DNA of 64,000 nt from Leptolyngbya sp. SIOISBB (lineage in GTDB: Bacteria; Cyanobacteriota; Cyanobacteriia; Phormidesmidales; Phormidesmidaceae): the NCBI GenBank assembly GCA_010671905.1, contig JAAHII010000002.1, positions 124,001-188,000 on the forward strand. Reading direction: 5' to 3'. Position 1 is the first letter of the stretch; each line of letters starts with the position of its first letter. Shown one piece after another: positions 36,201 through 44,523 of this stretch. Below the pieces are notes generated by a model. The model was not told where the DNA came from. It ran no database searches and was given only the letters and a program-made list of their open reading frames with translations. The position numbers and the translations under genes are program-made.

Positions 36201-39200
36201 TCCTGTGACATCCTGAACCTGATTGGTGACAATGCTGAGATTAATCGCGGCCTCGCTGGGCAGTTTGGCGATCGCCTGTGCCAAAAAGAGCAGACTGTAA
36301 AATCCGTTAGCTTGTCGCTCGGCTAAGCCGTTTAAGTCTGAACCACCTGCATCTGCATCGGTCAGGCTCCAGGTATGAATGATTTGCGTCGGGGGATGCG
36401 CTAACTGTTGCAGCAGCGTGGTGTAATCTGCCGATCGCTGCGGGTTCATGACATAATTGCCCGTTGCCAATTGCTGAAACTCTACGCCTGCTTGAACGGT
36501 GGTGACTTGCTGTCCCGCTTGTGCCAAACGCTGGGCGATCGCCGTTCCTATGCCCCTCTCATCGGCAAAAATGAGCCAATGTTCTGATAGTGCCAAGGCA
36601 TTGGAGTGGTGGAGCGATCTCGATTGCTGCCACACCGGAGTGGTGTACCAGTCTGCTGAGGGTAAGCGTCCCTGAGCGAGCGTCACAGAACTGTCAGTCT
36701 GTCCGGTTGGCGGATCGATCCAATAGCGCTGTCGCTGAAACGGATAAGTCGGTAAGGGTAATCGCTGGCGTTGTTCATGAGCGGAGAAACCAGACCAGTC
36801 GATCGCCACACCTGCTAGCCACATCTGCCCGACGGTGTTGAGTAGCACTGACCCATCCGATTCAGAACTGTGCGGATGTCGCAAAGAGGGTAAGGCGATC
36901 GCAGATGATGAATGCTGCCGGACTAAAGTGGTCAAAATTTGCCCGGGTCCGACTTCTAGAAAGAGGCGATCGGAGTCACGCAACAGTTCGGTGATGCCCG
37001 TCGAAAAGCGTACTGTTTGCCGGAGATGGGTTGCCCAGTAATTTGGATCAGTTGCCTCGGTTGCCGTGATCCAAGTGCCTGTGACATTAGAAATAAAGGA
37101 AAATCGCGGGCCTTGGGGCTGAGCTTGCCGTACCTGTGCTGCGAATTCCGTCAGGATGGGGGTCATCATCGCGGAATGGAACGCATGAGAAGTGTGGAGT
37201 TGCCGACAGCCGATTCCAGCCTGAGTAAGCTGATTCTGAAGGCGCTCAATCGCCTCAGTTGCTCCAGAAACCACAGTAAGTTTGGGCGCATTGACTGCCG
37301 CGATCGCCAATAATTCCTCTGAGTGAGATAGATGCGATCGCACTTCTGCTTCAGAGAGGGCAACGCTTAACATCGCTCCGGGTGGTAGGTTTTGCATCAA
37401 CCGTCCGCGTAGGGCAATCAGTTTCAGCGCGGCTTCTAGACTAAACACGCCAGACAGACAGGCAGCCACATATTCCCCGATGCTATGCCCGATCACCGCT
37501 TGGGGTCGCACTCCCCAGGACATCCACAGTTGAGCTAACGCATATTCAACGATAAACAGGAGGGGCTGAGCATACGCCGTTTGGAGCAGAGAGGGGGTGG
37601 GGGGGAGGTTTTCAGGGAAAGGGGCTTTTACATCGTTGGGATACTTGTCGGGATATAGGAGTGTGCGGATGTCGAGGTTGAGGATTGGCTGTAGAATTTC
37701 GGCACACTGATCGATCGTTTGGCGATATAGCGGTTCCTGGTCATATAAGGCTCTGCCCATCTGGATATGCTGAGCGCCTTGTCCAGGAAAAAGGAAAATG
37801 ACGGGGCGATCGCGCTGATTTTGTTCGCGGCTGATCAGCCGTTGCGGATCGCGGGATTGCAGTGTGGAGATCGCGTCATCTCGACTCTGGCAAACTAGCA
37901 TGGCGCGATGGTTAAATCGCTGCCGTCCGACTTGTAGGGTATAGGCGATGTCTGCCAGATCTTGCTCAGGGTGGAGATCGAGATGGTGGGTGAGGCTGGA
38001 GATCGCGGCGTCTAGTGCCGATTGCGTTTTTGCAGAGAACAGCAGCAGGTAGTCTGGTCGAGAAGGGCTAGCGGGTGGGGCGATCGGGGCTTCTTCCACA
38101 ATCACGTGGGCATTGGTGCCACCGATGCCGAAAGAACTGACGCCAGCGCGGCAGGGTGTGCCATGGGTTGCCCAGTCGGTGAGTGCTGTGTTGACGTAGA
38201 AGGGACTCGCGGCAAAGTCGATTTGCGGATTCGGCTGTTCAAAATGCAGACTCGGCGGAATTTGGCGATGCTGAAGTGCTAGCACGGTCTTGATCAAACC
38301 CGTTACCCCAGCGGCGGCGTCTAAATGTCCCAGGTTCGATTTCACCGAACCGATGGCACAGAACCCTCGTCGCTGTGTCTGCCGAAACGCTTGCGTCAAA
38401 GCAGCCAGTTCGATCGGGTCGCCTAGTGGCGTGGCGGTACCGTGGGCTTCGATGTAGCTAATGCTATCCAGTTCGACCTGCGCCACAGCTAGCGCTTCTG
38501 TAATCACCTGCGCCTGTCCGTCAATGCTGGGTGCGGTGTAGCCAACTTTGCCCGATCCGTCATTGTTCAACGCCGAGCCGCGAATGATGGCATAGAGGCG
38601 ATCGCCATCCGCCACAGCCGTTTCTAACCGCTTCAGGACGACAATGCCAACGCCGCTACCGCTAACGGTTCCTTGGGCTTTGGCATCAAAGGTGCGACAG
38701 TGCCCGTCAGCAGAGAAGACGCCACCCGCTGAGGCATAATATCCGGCAGGGTGCGGCACTTTGATTGAAACGCCGCCTGCCAGTGCCATATCGCTTTCGC
38801 TCATCAGCAGACTTTGACACGCCAGATGCACTGCCACTAAGGAAGTTGAGCAAGCCGTTTGCACCGTGACAGCAGCACCCGTTAGATTCAGTTTGTAAGC
38901 AACTTGCGTCGAGAGAAAATCTTTCTCATTGCCAATCAGCGTTTGAAACGCTCCAGCCGATTCCAACACCTGCCGCTGCGGATACAGGTTCGTCAGCAGG
39001 TAGGTATTACAGCCAACTCCGGCAAATACGCCCACGCGACCGGGATATGCCTCCGCGTCGTAGCCAGCCGTTTCCAGCGCTTCCCAGGCAGATTCCAGAA
39101 ATAGACGGTGCTGTGGATCGGTGAGTTCGGCTTCTCTAGGCGTCAAGCCAAAGAACGCGGCATCAAATAAACCAACATCTTGCGTCAGCGTCGCGCTAGC

Positions 39201-39410
39201 TTTGACGTAGTGCGGGTCAGCCACAATCGCCGGATCAACCCCAGCCGCCAATAATTCTGCTTCACTGAAGTGGGAGATCAGCTCTTTGCCTTGCTGTAAG
39301 TGCTGCCAGAAGTCTTCCAGGCTGCTGCAACCGGGGAAGCGTCCTGCCATGCCGATAATGGCGATCGCGTCGGCATAATCGGGGCGATCTAGTAGTTCTA
39401 ATGCGTTCAT
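33276..39410 (-). CDS. Hybrid PKS-NRPS: KS-AT-KR-ACP-C
   Basis: This is a 2,044-residue type I PKS ending in an NRPS condensation domain. KS (about 12-440) has the active cysteine in VQTACSTSLVAV and histidines in EAHGTATPLGD and KSNLGHLDAAAG. AT (about 540-850) has GHSIGEYVAA and HAFHSAM, the malonyl-CoA signature. KR (about 1160-1350) has YLITGGLGGIGL, FCSSLSAILGG and DYCAANA. A carrier domain (DNFFELGGHSLLAIQ) is followed by a C domain (LPLSFAQQRLWF, MHHIIADAWS). It would add a malonate unit reduced to a beta-hydroxy group and pass the chain to the terminal Asp module. After the C domain it ends in a short linker KRNAFKSTQPKA just where its paralogues continue into a hydroxylase. Its ATG overlaps the upstream decarboxylase stop. 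Confidence 0.93.
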   Translation of the reverse strand: MNALELLDRPDYADAIAIIGMAGRFPGCSSLEDFWQHLQQGKELISHFSEAELLAAGVDPAIVADPHYVKASATLTQDVGLFDAAFFGLTPREAELTDPQHRLFLESAWEALETAGYDAEAYPGRVGVFAGVGCNTYLLTNLYPQRQVLESAGAFQTLIGNEKDFLSTQVAYKLNLTGAAVTVQTACSTSLVAVHLACQSLLMSESDMALAGGVSIKVPHPAGYYASAGGVFSADGHCRTFDAKAQGTVSGSGVGIVVLKRLETAVADGDRLYAIIRGSALNNDGSGKVGYTAPSIDGQAQVITEALAVAQVELDSISYIEAHGTATPLGDPIELAALTQAFRQTQRRGFCAIGSVKSNLGHLDAAAGVTGLIKTVLALQHRQIPPSLHFEQPNPQIDFAASPFYVNTALTDWATHGTPCRAGVSSFGIGGTNAHVIVEEAPIAPPASPSRPDYLLLFSAKTQSALDAAISSLTHHLDLHPEQDLADIAYTLQVGRQRFNHRAMLVCQSRDDAISTLQSRDPQRLISREQNQRDRPVIFLFPGQGAQHIQMGRALYDQEPLYRQTIDQCAEILQPILNLDIRTLLYPDKYPNDVKAPFPENLPPTPSLLQTAYAQPLLFIVEYALAQLWMSWGVRPQAVIGHSIGEYVAACLSGVFSLEAALKLIALRGRLMQNLPPGAMLSVALSEAEVRSHLSHSEELLAIAAVNAPKLTVVSGATEAIERLQNQLTQAGIGCRQLHTSHAFHSAMMTPILTEFAAQVRQAQPQGPRFSFISNVTGTWITATEATDPNYWATHLRQTVRFSTGITELLRDSDRLFLEVGPGQILTTLVRQHSSSAIALPSLRHPHSSESDGSVLLNTVGQMWLAGVAIDWSGFSAHEQRQRLPLPTYPFQRQRYWIDPPTGQTDSSVTLAQGRLPSADWYTTPVWQQSRSLHHSNALALSEHWLIFADERGIGTAIAQRLAQAGQQVTTVQAGVEFQQLATGNYVMNPQRSADYTTLLQQLAHPPTQIIHTWSLTDADAGGSDLNGLAERQANGFYSLLFLAQAIAKLPSEAAINLSIVTNQVQDVTGEEALCADKATLLGICRVMPQECPQIRCRCIDLVCPTEPISAGWLDPLWTELTAPLSEAIVALRGKRRWIQTFAPVQLEGSQSKTPHVEASSHSPPLRQRGVYLITGGLGGIGLTLARHLAETVQAKLILLGRSALPDAERWSDWLATHAADDPTSQKIRDLQTLESLGAEVLALQADITDREQVQRAIAQSQQRFGNLHGVIHAAGVAGGGMIQLKTQAAADQVIAPKLKGALLLTTLLSNQPLDFMLFCSSLSAILGGFGQVDYCAANAVLDAIAHYQTSRCDRFTVSVNWDTWQSVGMAVNTAIPEELKQYRQASLQEGITPDEGAASFSHILQSGLPQVIVSFRDWQTRVTQSQTMTISAELAQLEADALPQTAQSTHTRPHLPTAYVEPHTETEKAIATIWQELLGIAPIGIHDNFFELGGHSLLAIQVLSRLQAAFNREVGLHHLFERPTITDLATVLSESEAISTLQPASISPIPQQQRVREQINHLPLSFAQQRLWFTDQLAPGNPIYNIPAAIRLVGNLNDTALSQTLEAIGQRHEVLRTSFTVADGQPMQVIHPASTFTLNAINFNDITRDVSPSDRASKLNAVMLADAQRPFDLSQEPLWRVTLIQLSATEQILLLVMHHIIADAWSIGVLLKEVATLYAAFAAGQPSPLAALPIQYADYAIWQRHQLQGQRLDDLLAYWQRQLANLPTLKLPTLPASTSRSLHSTPQGAIHSFTIPPTVLQQLQTLSQQVNVTLFMTLLATFQILLYRQTQQADIVVGTDVANRDRVETESLLGFFINLLVLRTDLSGNPRFRELLDRVRQTTLSAYAHQDLPFAKLVETLHPERHLHQTPLFQVLFVLQNAPMPPLQLPGLRLEPVSIDTEVARFDLALFLTETEDGLLATWRYNRDRFSTAEIEQWSGQFETLLNSATANPDARIQSLEWRTKTEQQQQQVAEAKQEASKRNAFKSTQPKAMRFSSGESLK

Positions 39411-41089
39411 GCCCGGTCTCCAATCGAATGATGCGTAAACGTGAGGGTTGCAGCTAGGGTCAACTGGTCTTGCAGAACGGCGTCAATGTCGGCTTCGGTC
39501 GTAAGCGGATTGGCAATCACGACGCGCAACGCCACGATCGGACAGTCTCCATAGCGCGATAGATAAACGGTGGTACGAGAGACAAAGGTGCGTCCTGCCT
39601 GCCGCTGGGCTTTCTGCAACTGTTCATTCATTTGGTTAATTCGCACCTGATCGGCAGCGGTTAGCTCTCTGCACAAGGCTGGCGATCGCATGTCCACCGG
39701 CAAATAACGATAAATCACCAGATTCATGTCTGGGTCTGCCAGCAGTTCAAATTCTGGGCTGCGACGGAGGAGATCGACCAAATACTGCGCTTTACGAATG
39801 CTGTCTTCAATCAGCCAACCGTAGCCCTTGGCTCCAATCAGCCGCAGTGCCGCGTGGAGAAACAGTGCTGTCCCGGCGCGAGATCCTTCTAGCGATCGCT
39901 TACCCAGATCAATCGAACCCGTGCGGACAATATACTGCGCCTGTTTTTCAATCACCTTCGCCAGATGCGGACGGCGGAAAAACACCATGCCAATGCCCAT
40001 CGGCAAATACAACTGCTTGTGTCCGTCGATGGTGACAGAATCAGCCTGCTCAATGCCCGTTAGCTTACGACGCTGCTGCTCAGACAGTAAGAGCGCGCCA
40101 CCCCATGCCGCATCGACGTGCAAATGAATCTGCTCGGCTTGAGCTATCTCCGCCAGCGCCGCCAGTGGGTCAATTGTGCCTGCGTCGGTCGTCCCTGCAA
40201 TGCCGACGATCGCAATGATGCAGCGGTTCTGTGCTCGACATTCGGCAATGGTTCGACGCAGAGCCGTGAGGTCAATGCGGTTCTGTGCATCCGTTGGCAG
40301 TTTGAGCAGCGATCGCGTTCCCAATCCCAACAGCCCGACTGCCTTATCCAGCGAATAGTGCATATAGCGAGAGCCAATTATCACTGCGTCTCGATAGCCA
40401 TAGAAATTCAGAGCGGCAGCTAGTCCCTCAGTTTCGGCGCCCGTAAACTCTCCCTGAGGCGGCAAAGCAGCATTCCGAGCGCACCACAGCGCAGCAACGT
40501 TTGCCAGGGTTCCCCCCGACAACACCATGCCCAGCGTACTGTCTGGGTTTTGCGAATGCTGCTGATAAAACGCGTCTGAACCACCATAAACCAAGCGATG
40601 TATCATGGCGATCGCCTGCCGTTCATAGGGCGTCAGCGCCTTTGCCGTCTCAGTTTTCACGACATTTTGATTCAGTGCCGTCATCAATCGAGCCAGTGGA
40701 CGCACGAAATAGGGCAGTGCAGAAGTCATATGCCCAATAAACCGAGGGGATGCGGTATGCACCGAATGCGCCACCACGCGATCGCTCAATTCATCAAGAT
40801 AGTCATCGATTGCCATTGGTTCTGACGGCATCTGGCTATCCGAAAACTGCTGCACCAGCGATCGCAACTCAATCTCAGAGGCAACCTCCAAAGCATTGAG
40901 AAAATCCTGAGCAAGAGACAAAATCCGCTGATCGATCGCTTGTTCTGTCGCGATCTCCCGTGGCGGTAGAAAGAATTGCCGAATGCGATTGGGGATAGAG
41001 TCGATCACCAGAGACGGTGTGCAGGTGTCAGGAAGTTGAGGCATGGCAGAAAATAGTTGCAAGGTTGATAGTGCGATGGGGCGAAGCAT
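39407..41089 (-). CDS. panP-like: PLP-dependent aspartate 1-decarboxylase (PanP-like), beta-alanine supply
   Basis: This 560-residue group II PLP decarboxylase closely follows the PanP pattern: SPRFIGHMTSALPYFVRPLA, ALNQNVVKTETAKALTPYE, VLSGGTLANVAALW, HVDAAWGGALLLS, and the PLP lysine in SVTIDGHKQLYLPMG. PanP-type enzymes convert aspartate to beta-alanine. The operon also encodes an adenylation domain whose code (VDWVISLADK) is the one I associate with beta-alanine, so this enzyme probably makes that building block. A related diaminobutyrate or glutamate decarboxylase is the alternative. ATG 41089 is used; ATG 41044 (MPQLPDTC) is possible. Its TGA overlaps the PKS ATG. Confidence 0.85.
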   Translation of the reverse strand: MLRPIALSTLQLFSAMPQLPDTCTPSLVIDSIPNRIRQFFLPPREIATEQAIDQRILSLAQDFLNALEVASEIELRSLVQQFSDSQMPSEPMAIDDYLDELSDRVVAHSVHTASPRFIGHMTSALPYFVRPLARLMTALNQNVVKTETAKALTPYERQAIAMIHRLVYGGSDAFYQQHSQNPDSTLGMVLSGGTLANVAALWCARNAALPPQGEFTGAETEGLAAALNFYGYRDAVIIGSRYMHYSLDKAVGLLGLGTRSLLKLPTDAQNRIDLTALRRTIAECRAQNRCIIAIVGIAGTTDAGTIDPLAALAEIAQAEQIHLHVDAAWGGALLLSEQQRRKLTGIEQADSVTIDGHKQLYLPMGIGMVFFRRPHLAKVIEKQAQYIVRTGSIDLGKRSLEGSRAGTALFLHAALRLIGAKGYGWLIEDSIRKAQYLVDLLRRSPEFELLADPDMNLVIYRYLPVDMRSPALCRELTAADQVRINQMNEQLQKAQRQAGRTFVSRTTVYLSRYGDCPIVALRVVIANPLTTEADIDAVLQDQLTLAATLTFTHHSIGDRA

Positions 41090-41191
41090 TCGGCAGAGAC
41101 ATTGTGTTTACGTTCAGATTTTTCCGAATACTTTGCCCTGACTCGTTGCAGAGTCGATCGGCATTATTTTGCCTGAATGCTTAGTCCTGGC

Positions 41192-43924
41192 TCATCGAGT
41201 CGTTTGGCGAGATTGGCGTTGACGCTGCAAAGAAGCCCGACGCTGTGCAGTTCGGTCAGTCCTTGCTTCGGGGGCAGCAGATTCAGAAGATGGCGGTTCA
41301 GTTGATCCACCAGATGCATCGGCTGATAAAAACTGCGCCAGCGATCGTACCGTCGAATAGCGAAACAGCTCCAGAATCGCGATCTCGCGCTGTAGCGTCT
41401 GCCGTAACTGGATTTGCACCTGGATAAGCCGCAGCGAATGTCCGCCCAAATCGAAAAAGTTATCCTCGACGCTAATGCGGTCTAACTGCAATACGGTTTT
41501 CCAAATCGTGGCGATCGCCCCTTCCAATGCCGTTGTTGGCAGTATTGGAGCCAGAGAACCGGCGTGATTCGGAGCAGGCAAGGCGCGGCGATCGACTTTT
41601 CCATTCACCGTGAGCGGCATCGTCTCCAGCACCACAAACGCACTCGGAACCAGAGCGGTTGGTAAACGCGACTGCAAAAACTGCCGCAGTTCTGGAAGAT
41701 GTAGCGATCTCTGATTCTGCGCCACCAGATAGGCAACGAGTTGCGTCTCGCTAGCCTCTTGACGAGCAAGGGCGATTGCCTCTCGTACGGAGGGATGCTG
41801 TAACAGCACCGCTTCAATTTCGCCTAATTCAATCCGCTGACCCCGAATCTTCACCTGATCATCCAGCCGTCCTAGAAATTCGATGTTGCCATCCGGACAG
41901 TAGCGGGCGAGATCGCCAGTTTTGTAGAGGCGAGAGGAGGGAGCGTGGTCTGGTTTTCTTTCCTTATTCCCCATTCCCCATTCCCCACTCCTGTCAAAGG
42001 GATTCGGCACAAACCGTTCTGCCGTCAAATTTGGGCGATCGAAATAGCCGCGCGCCAACCCTAATCCGCTGATGTAGAGTTCACCGGGAATGCCGATCGG
42101 GACGGGCTGCATTGAGTTATCGAGGATGTGGATTTGCAGGTTGGAGATCGGTTGACCAATGGGGACGGGTTGCGGGGGAGATTGGCGATCGCACGTAAAT
42201 GCAGTGACATCGATCGCGGCTTCGGTGGGACCATAAAGGTTGTGCAGTTCGGCATCGAGCCGTTGGAAAAAGCGTTGCTGTAACTCGAAGGGCAGGGCTT
42301 CCCCGCTACAGATCACTCGCTTGAGGCCGTGACACGTCGAGACTTCTGGTGTATCTAAAAATAAGTGCAGCATCGATGGCACGAAGTGCAGGGTGGTGAT
42401 CTGTTGTTCTCGAATCAGACGGACGAGATATTGCGGGTCTTGATGTCCACCCGGCGCGGCGATGACCAGGGTTGCACCAGTCATTAATGTCCAGAAAAAT
42501 TCCCAGACGGAGACATCGAAACTGAAAGGCGTTTTTTGCAAGACGCGATCGCTTGTTGTCAATTCATAGGCAGATTGCATCCACTGCAAACGGTTACAGA
42601 CGCCCCGATGGTTATTCATTACCCCTTTTGGCTGTCCGGTTGAGCCAGAAGTATAGATGACATATGCCAGGTTATCTGGATTGATCGAGCGGGAGGGGGT
42701 TTGAGTGCTGCACTGGGTCAGATTCGCTTCATCTGTATCCAGGCACAACATAGGAACGGAATCTGAGTACAGGGATTGCGATCGCTCACGGATCAGCAAG
42801 TTGACCTGAGCATCATGCAGCATCCAGCGCAGGCGATCGGGGGGCTGGCTCAGATCGAGCGGTACATAGGCGGCACCCGCTTTGAGGATGCCAAGCAAAC
42901 CGACGACCATTTCGATGGAGCGATTGAGACAAATACCGACGCGATCGTCTGTTCCAATTCCTTGCTGTTGCAGCGCTTGGGCTAGCTGATTGGCTCTGGC
43001 GTTGAGTTCGGCATAGGTGAGTTGCTGGTCCTGAAAGCGGACGGCGATCGCCTCCGGGGTGCGATTGACTTGCGCTTCGATTAGGTCGGGGAGGGTGGTT
43101 TGCGGATAGTCTGTCTGGGTTTGGTTCCACTGCTGAAGCTGCTGCACTTCGGCAGGCGTTAGGAGTGACAGATCGCAGAGGCTGGCATTGGGTCGCGTGA
43201 TCAACTGCGCTAGGAGTTGTTGCAAATGTCCTAAGAGGAGATCGATACTATCCGGCTCGAAGCGGCTATGGTCATAAAGCACTTTGAGGGAAAGCTGCTC
43301 TCCGGGCGCAACAATGAGCGTCAGAGGATAGTTGGTGCGTTCGATCGTTTGTAATCGCTTGATTCGCAGATCCAGTGCAGAGTCGCTATTCGCATCAACG
43401 GGATAATTCTCGAAGACCAGAATGTTTTCAAACAGCGGTTGTCCACGCGGCACGTCGCTCCAGCCTTGGATTTCGGTCAGCGCGCTAAATTCATACTGAC
43501 GCAGGTCTGCCTGTTGCAGTTGGAGCTGTTGCAGCCAAGGCAAGATCTGAGCTGCTGCCGGAACTTTAACGCGAACGGGCAAGGTGTTGATGAACAGCCC
43601 AATCATTTGCTCTGAGCCAGGCAGGTCTGGCGGACGGCCGGACACCGTGACCCCAAACACAATGTCTTCACTGTTGCTATATCGACTTAGCAAAATTGCC
43701 CAAGCGCCCTGTACCAGCGTATTTAAGGTTAATTGATGCTGACGTGCCAGGGTTTGTAATGCCTGAGTGGTTGATGGGGAGAGGTGAAGCGATCGCGGCT
43801 CATCACTGGATTCCGCCTTAGACCAGCGCAACGTCGGTAAAAGCAGTGGGGGTAGTAAAGCAGCTGAGGGTTTGTCGCCAAAATTGTTCTGCCTGTGATC
43901 GATCTTGCTGTTGCAGCCAGGCAA
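41192..43924 (-). CDS. NRPS C-A(Ser)-T, 3' part: end of C domain, A and T domains
   Basis: This frame encodes the second half of a condensation domain (QHQLTLNTLVQGAWAILLSRY, FGVTVSGRPPDLPG, MIGLFINTLPVRV). It then encodes an adenylation domain (LAYVIYTSGSTGQPKGVM, NLYGPTEAAID, GELYISGLGLARGYF) and a carrier protein (DNFFDLGGHSLRLIQ) before an Arg/Gln-rich tail. The code DVWHISLIDK is one residue from the serine code DVWHLSLIDK. The C domain's first half lies in another frame (43818-44519), with the shift falling between about 43,818 and 43,870. The nominal start at 43924 is not a real one. Together the two parts form a single module of about 1,095 residues that adds serine. Confidence 0.88.
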   Translation of the reverse strand: MPGCNSKIDHRQNNFGDKPSAALLPPLLLPTLRWSKAESSDEPRSLHLSPSTTQALQTLARQHQLTLNTLVQGAWAILLSRYSNSEDIVFGVTVSGRPPDLPGSEQMIGLFINTLPVRVKVPAAAQILPWLQQLQLQQADLRQYEFSALTEIQGWSDVPRGQPLFENILVFENYPVDANSDSALDLRIKRLQTIERTNYPLTLIVAPGEQLSLKVLYDHSRFEPDSIDLLLGHLQQLLAQLITRPNASLCDLSLLTPAEVQQLQQWNQTQTDYPQTTLPDLIEAQVNRTPEAIAVRFQDQQLTYAELNARANQLAQALQQQGIGTDDRVGICLNRSIEMVVGLLGILKAGAAYVPLDLSQPPDRLRWMLHDAQVNLLIRERSQSLYSDSVPMLCLDTDEANLTQCSTQTPSRSINPDNLAYVIYTSGSTGQPKGVMNNHRGVCNRLQWMQSAYELTTSDRVLQKTPFSFDVSVWEFFWTLMTGATLVIAAPGGHQDPQYLVRLIREQQITTLHFVPSMLHLFLDTPEVSTCHGLKRVICSGEALPFELQQRFFQRLDAELHNLYGPTEAAIDVTAFTCDRQSPPQPVPIGQPISNLQIHILDNSMQPVPIGIPGELYISGLGLARGYFDRPNLTAERFVPNPFDRSGEWGMGNKERKPDHAPSSRLYKTGDLARYCPDGNIEFLGRLDDQVKIRGQRIELGEIEAVLLQHPSVREAIALARQEASETQLVAYLVAQNQRSLHLPELRQFLQSRLPTALVPSAFVVLETMPLTVNGKVDRRALPAPNHAGSLAPILPTTALEGAIATIWKTVLQLDRISVEDNFFDLGGHSLRLIQVQIQLRQTLQREIAILELFRYSTVRSLAQFLSADASGGSTEPPSSESAAPEARTDRTAQRRASLQRQRQSRQTTR
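41932..42000. repeat. GGGGAGT-type hairpin repeat in A-domain linker (Ser module)
   Basis: The core GGTCTGGTTTTCTTTCC is followed by a C-rich array CCCCATTCCCCATTCCCCAC. The G-rich arm is short here. The insertion is in frame and encodes a GEWGMGNKERKPD-like peptide between ERFVPNPF and RLYKTGD. Confidence 0.8.
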
Positions 43925-44519
43925 TATAGTCGCGATAGGGGCGCGATTCTTTGAGTTCAGGCGATTGCTGCTGACAAAAAGCCTGGTAGCTCGTCAAGAC
44001 TTCCGGCAATAACAGGGCGATCGACCAGCCATCTAAAATCAGATGATGGTGGCTCCACAACAGATGATAATCCTTCTTGCTGAGCTGAATTACGGTCAGC
44101 CGCATGAGAGGCGCTTTAGACAGTTTGAATCCCTGCTGGCGATCTCTGGCTAATTTGTCTTTTAAGCGCTGCGTTTGCTCAGATGGCGGCACATCGGTCC
44201 AGTCATGCCAGGCGATCGGAAGTTTTGCAGACCGTCCGACCACTTGAATGGGGTCTACCAAATTCTCCCAGGCGAAGGCAGTGCGCAGAATCGGGTGGCG
44301 ATCGACCACTTGCTGCCAGGCTTGTTCAAAGGCAGTTCGCTGCAACTGACCCTGTAGCCCAAAATTGAACTGTTCCACATACAGTCCTGCCGTTGGTGTC
44401 GAGAGGCTATGAAACAACATGCCTTGCTGCATCGGAGACAGCGGATAAGCATCAGCGATTTGACTAGCTCGATTGGTAGAATTTGTCGTCGTCATGTTCA
44501 TCGTCATTTCTGATGTCAT
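43818..44519 (-). CDS. NRPS C-A(Ser)-T, 5' part: first half of the C domain
   Basis: The ATG at 44519, 5 bp after the upstream NRPS stop, opens a condensation domain: AYPLSPMQQGMLFHSL, then the intact HHxxxDG as SHHHLILDGWS and PYRDYIAWLQQQDRSQAEQFW. The SPMQQGMLF opening is typical of C domains that accept a D-configured donor, which fits the epimerase at the end of the upstream protein. The frame stops at 43818, while the homologous sequence continues in the frame of 41192-43924. A single-base change in the TTGCGCTGGTCTAAGG stretch would explain this. It could be a genuine mutation or an assembly error. Confidence 0.85.
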   Translation of the reverse strand: MTSEMTMNMTTTNSTNRASQIADAYPLSPMQQGMLFHSLSTPTAGLYVEQFNFGLQGQLQRTAFEQAWQQVVDRHPILRTAFAWENLVDPIQVVGRSAKLPIAWHDWTDVPPSEQTQRLKDKLARDRQQGFKLSKAPLMRLTVIQLSKKDYHLLWSHHHLILDGWSIALLLPEVLTSYQAFCQQQSPELKESRPYRDYIAWLQQQDRSQAEQFWRQTLSCFTTPTAFTDVALV

Positions 44520-44523
44520 GAAG

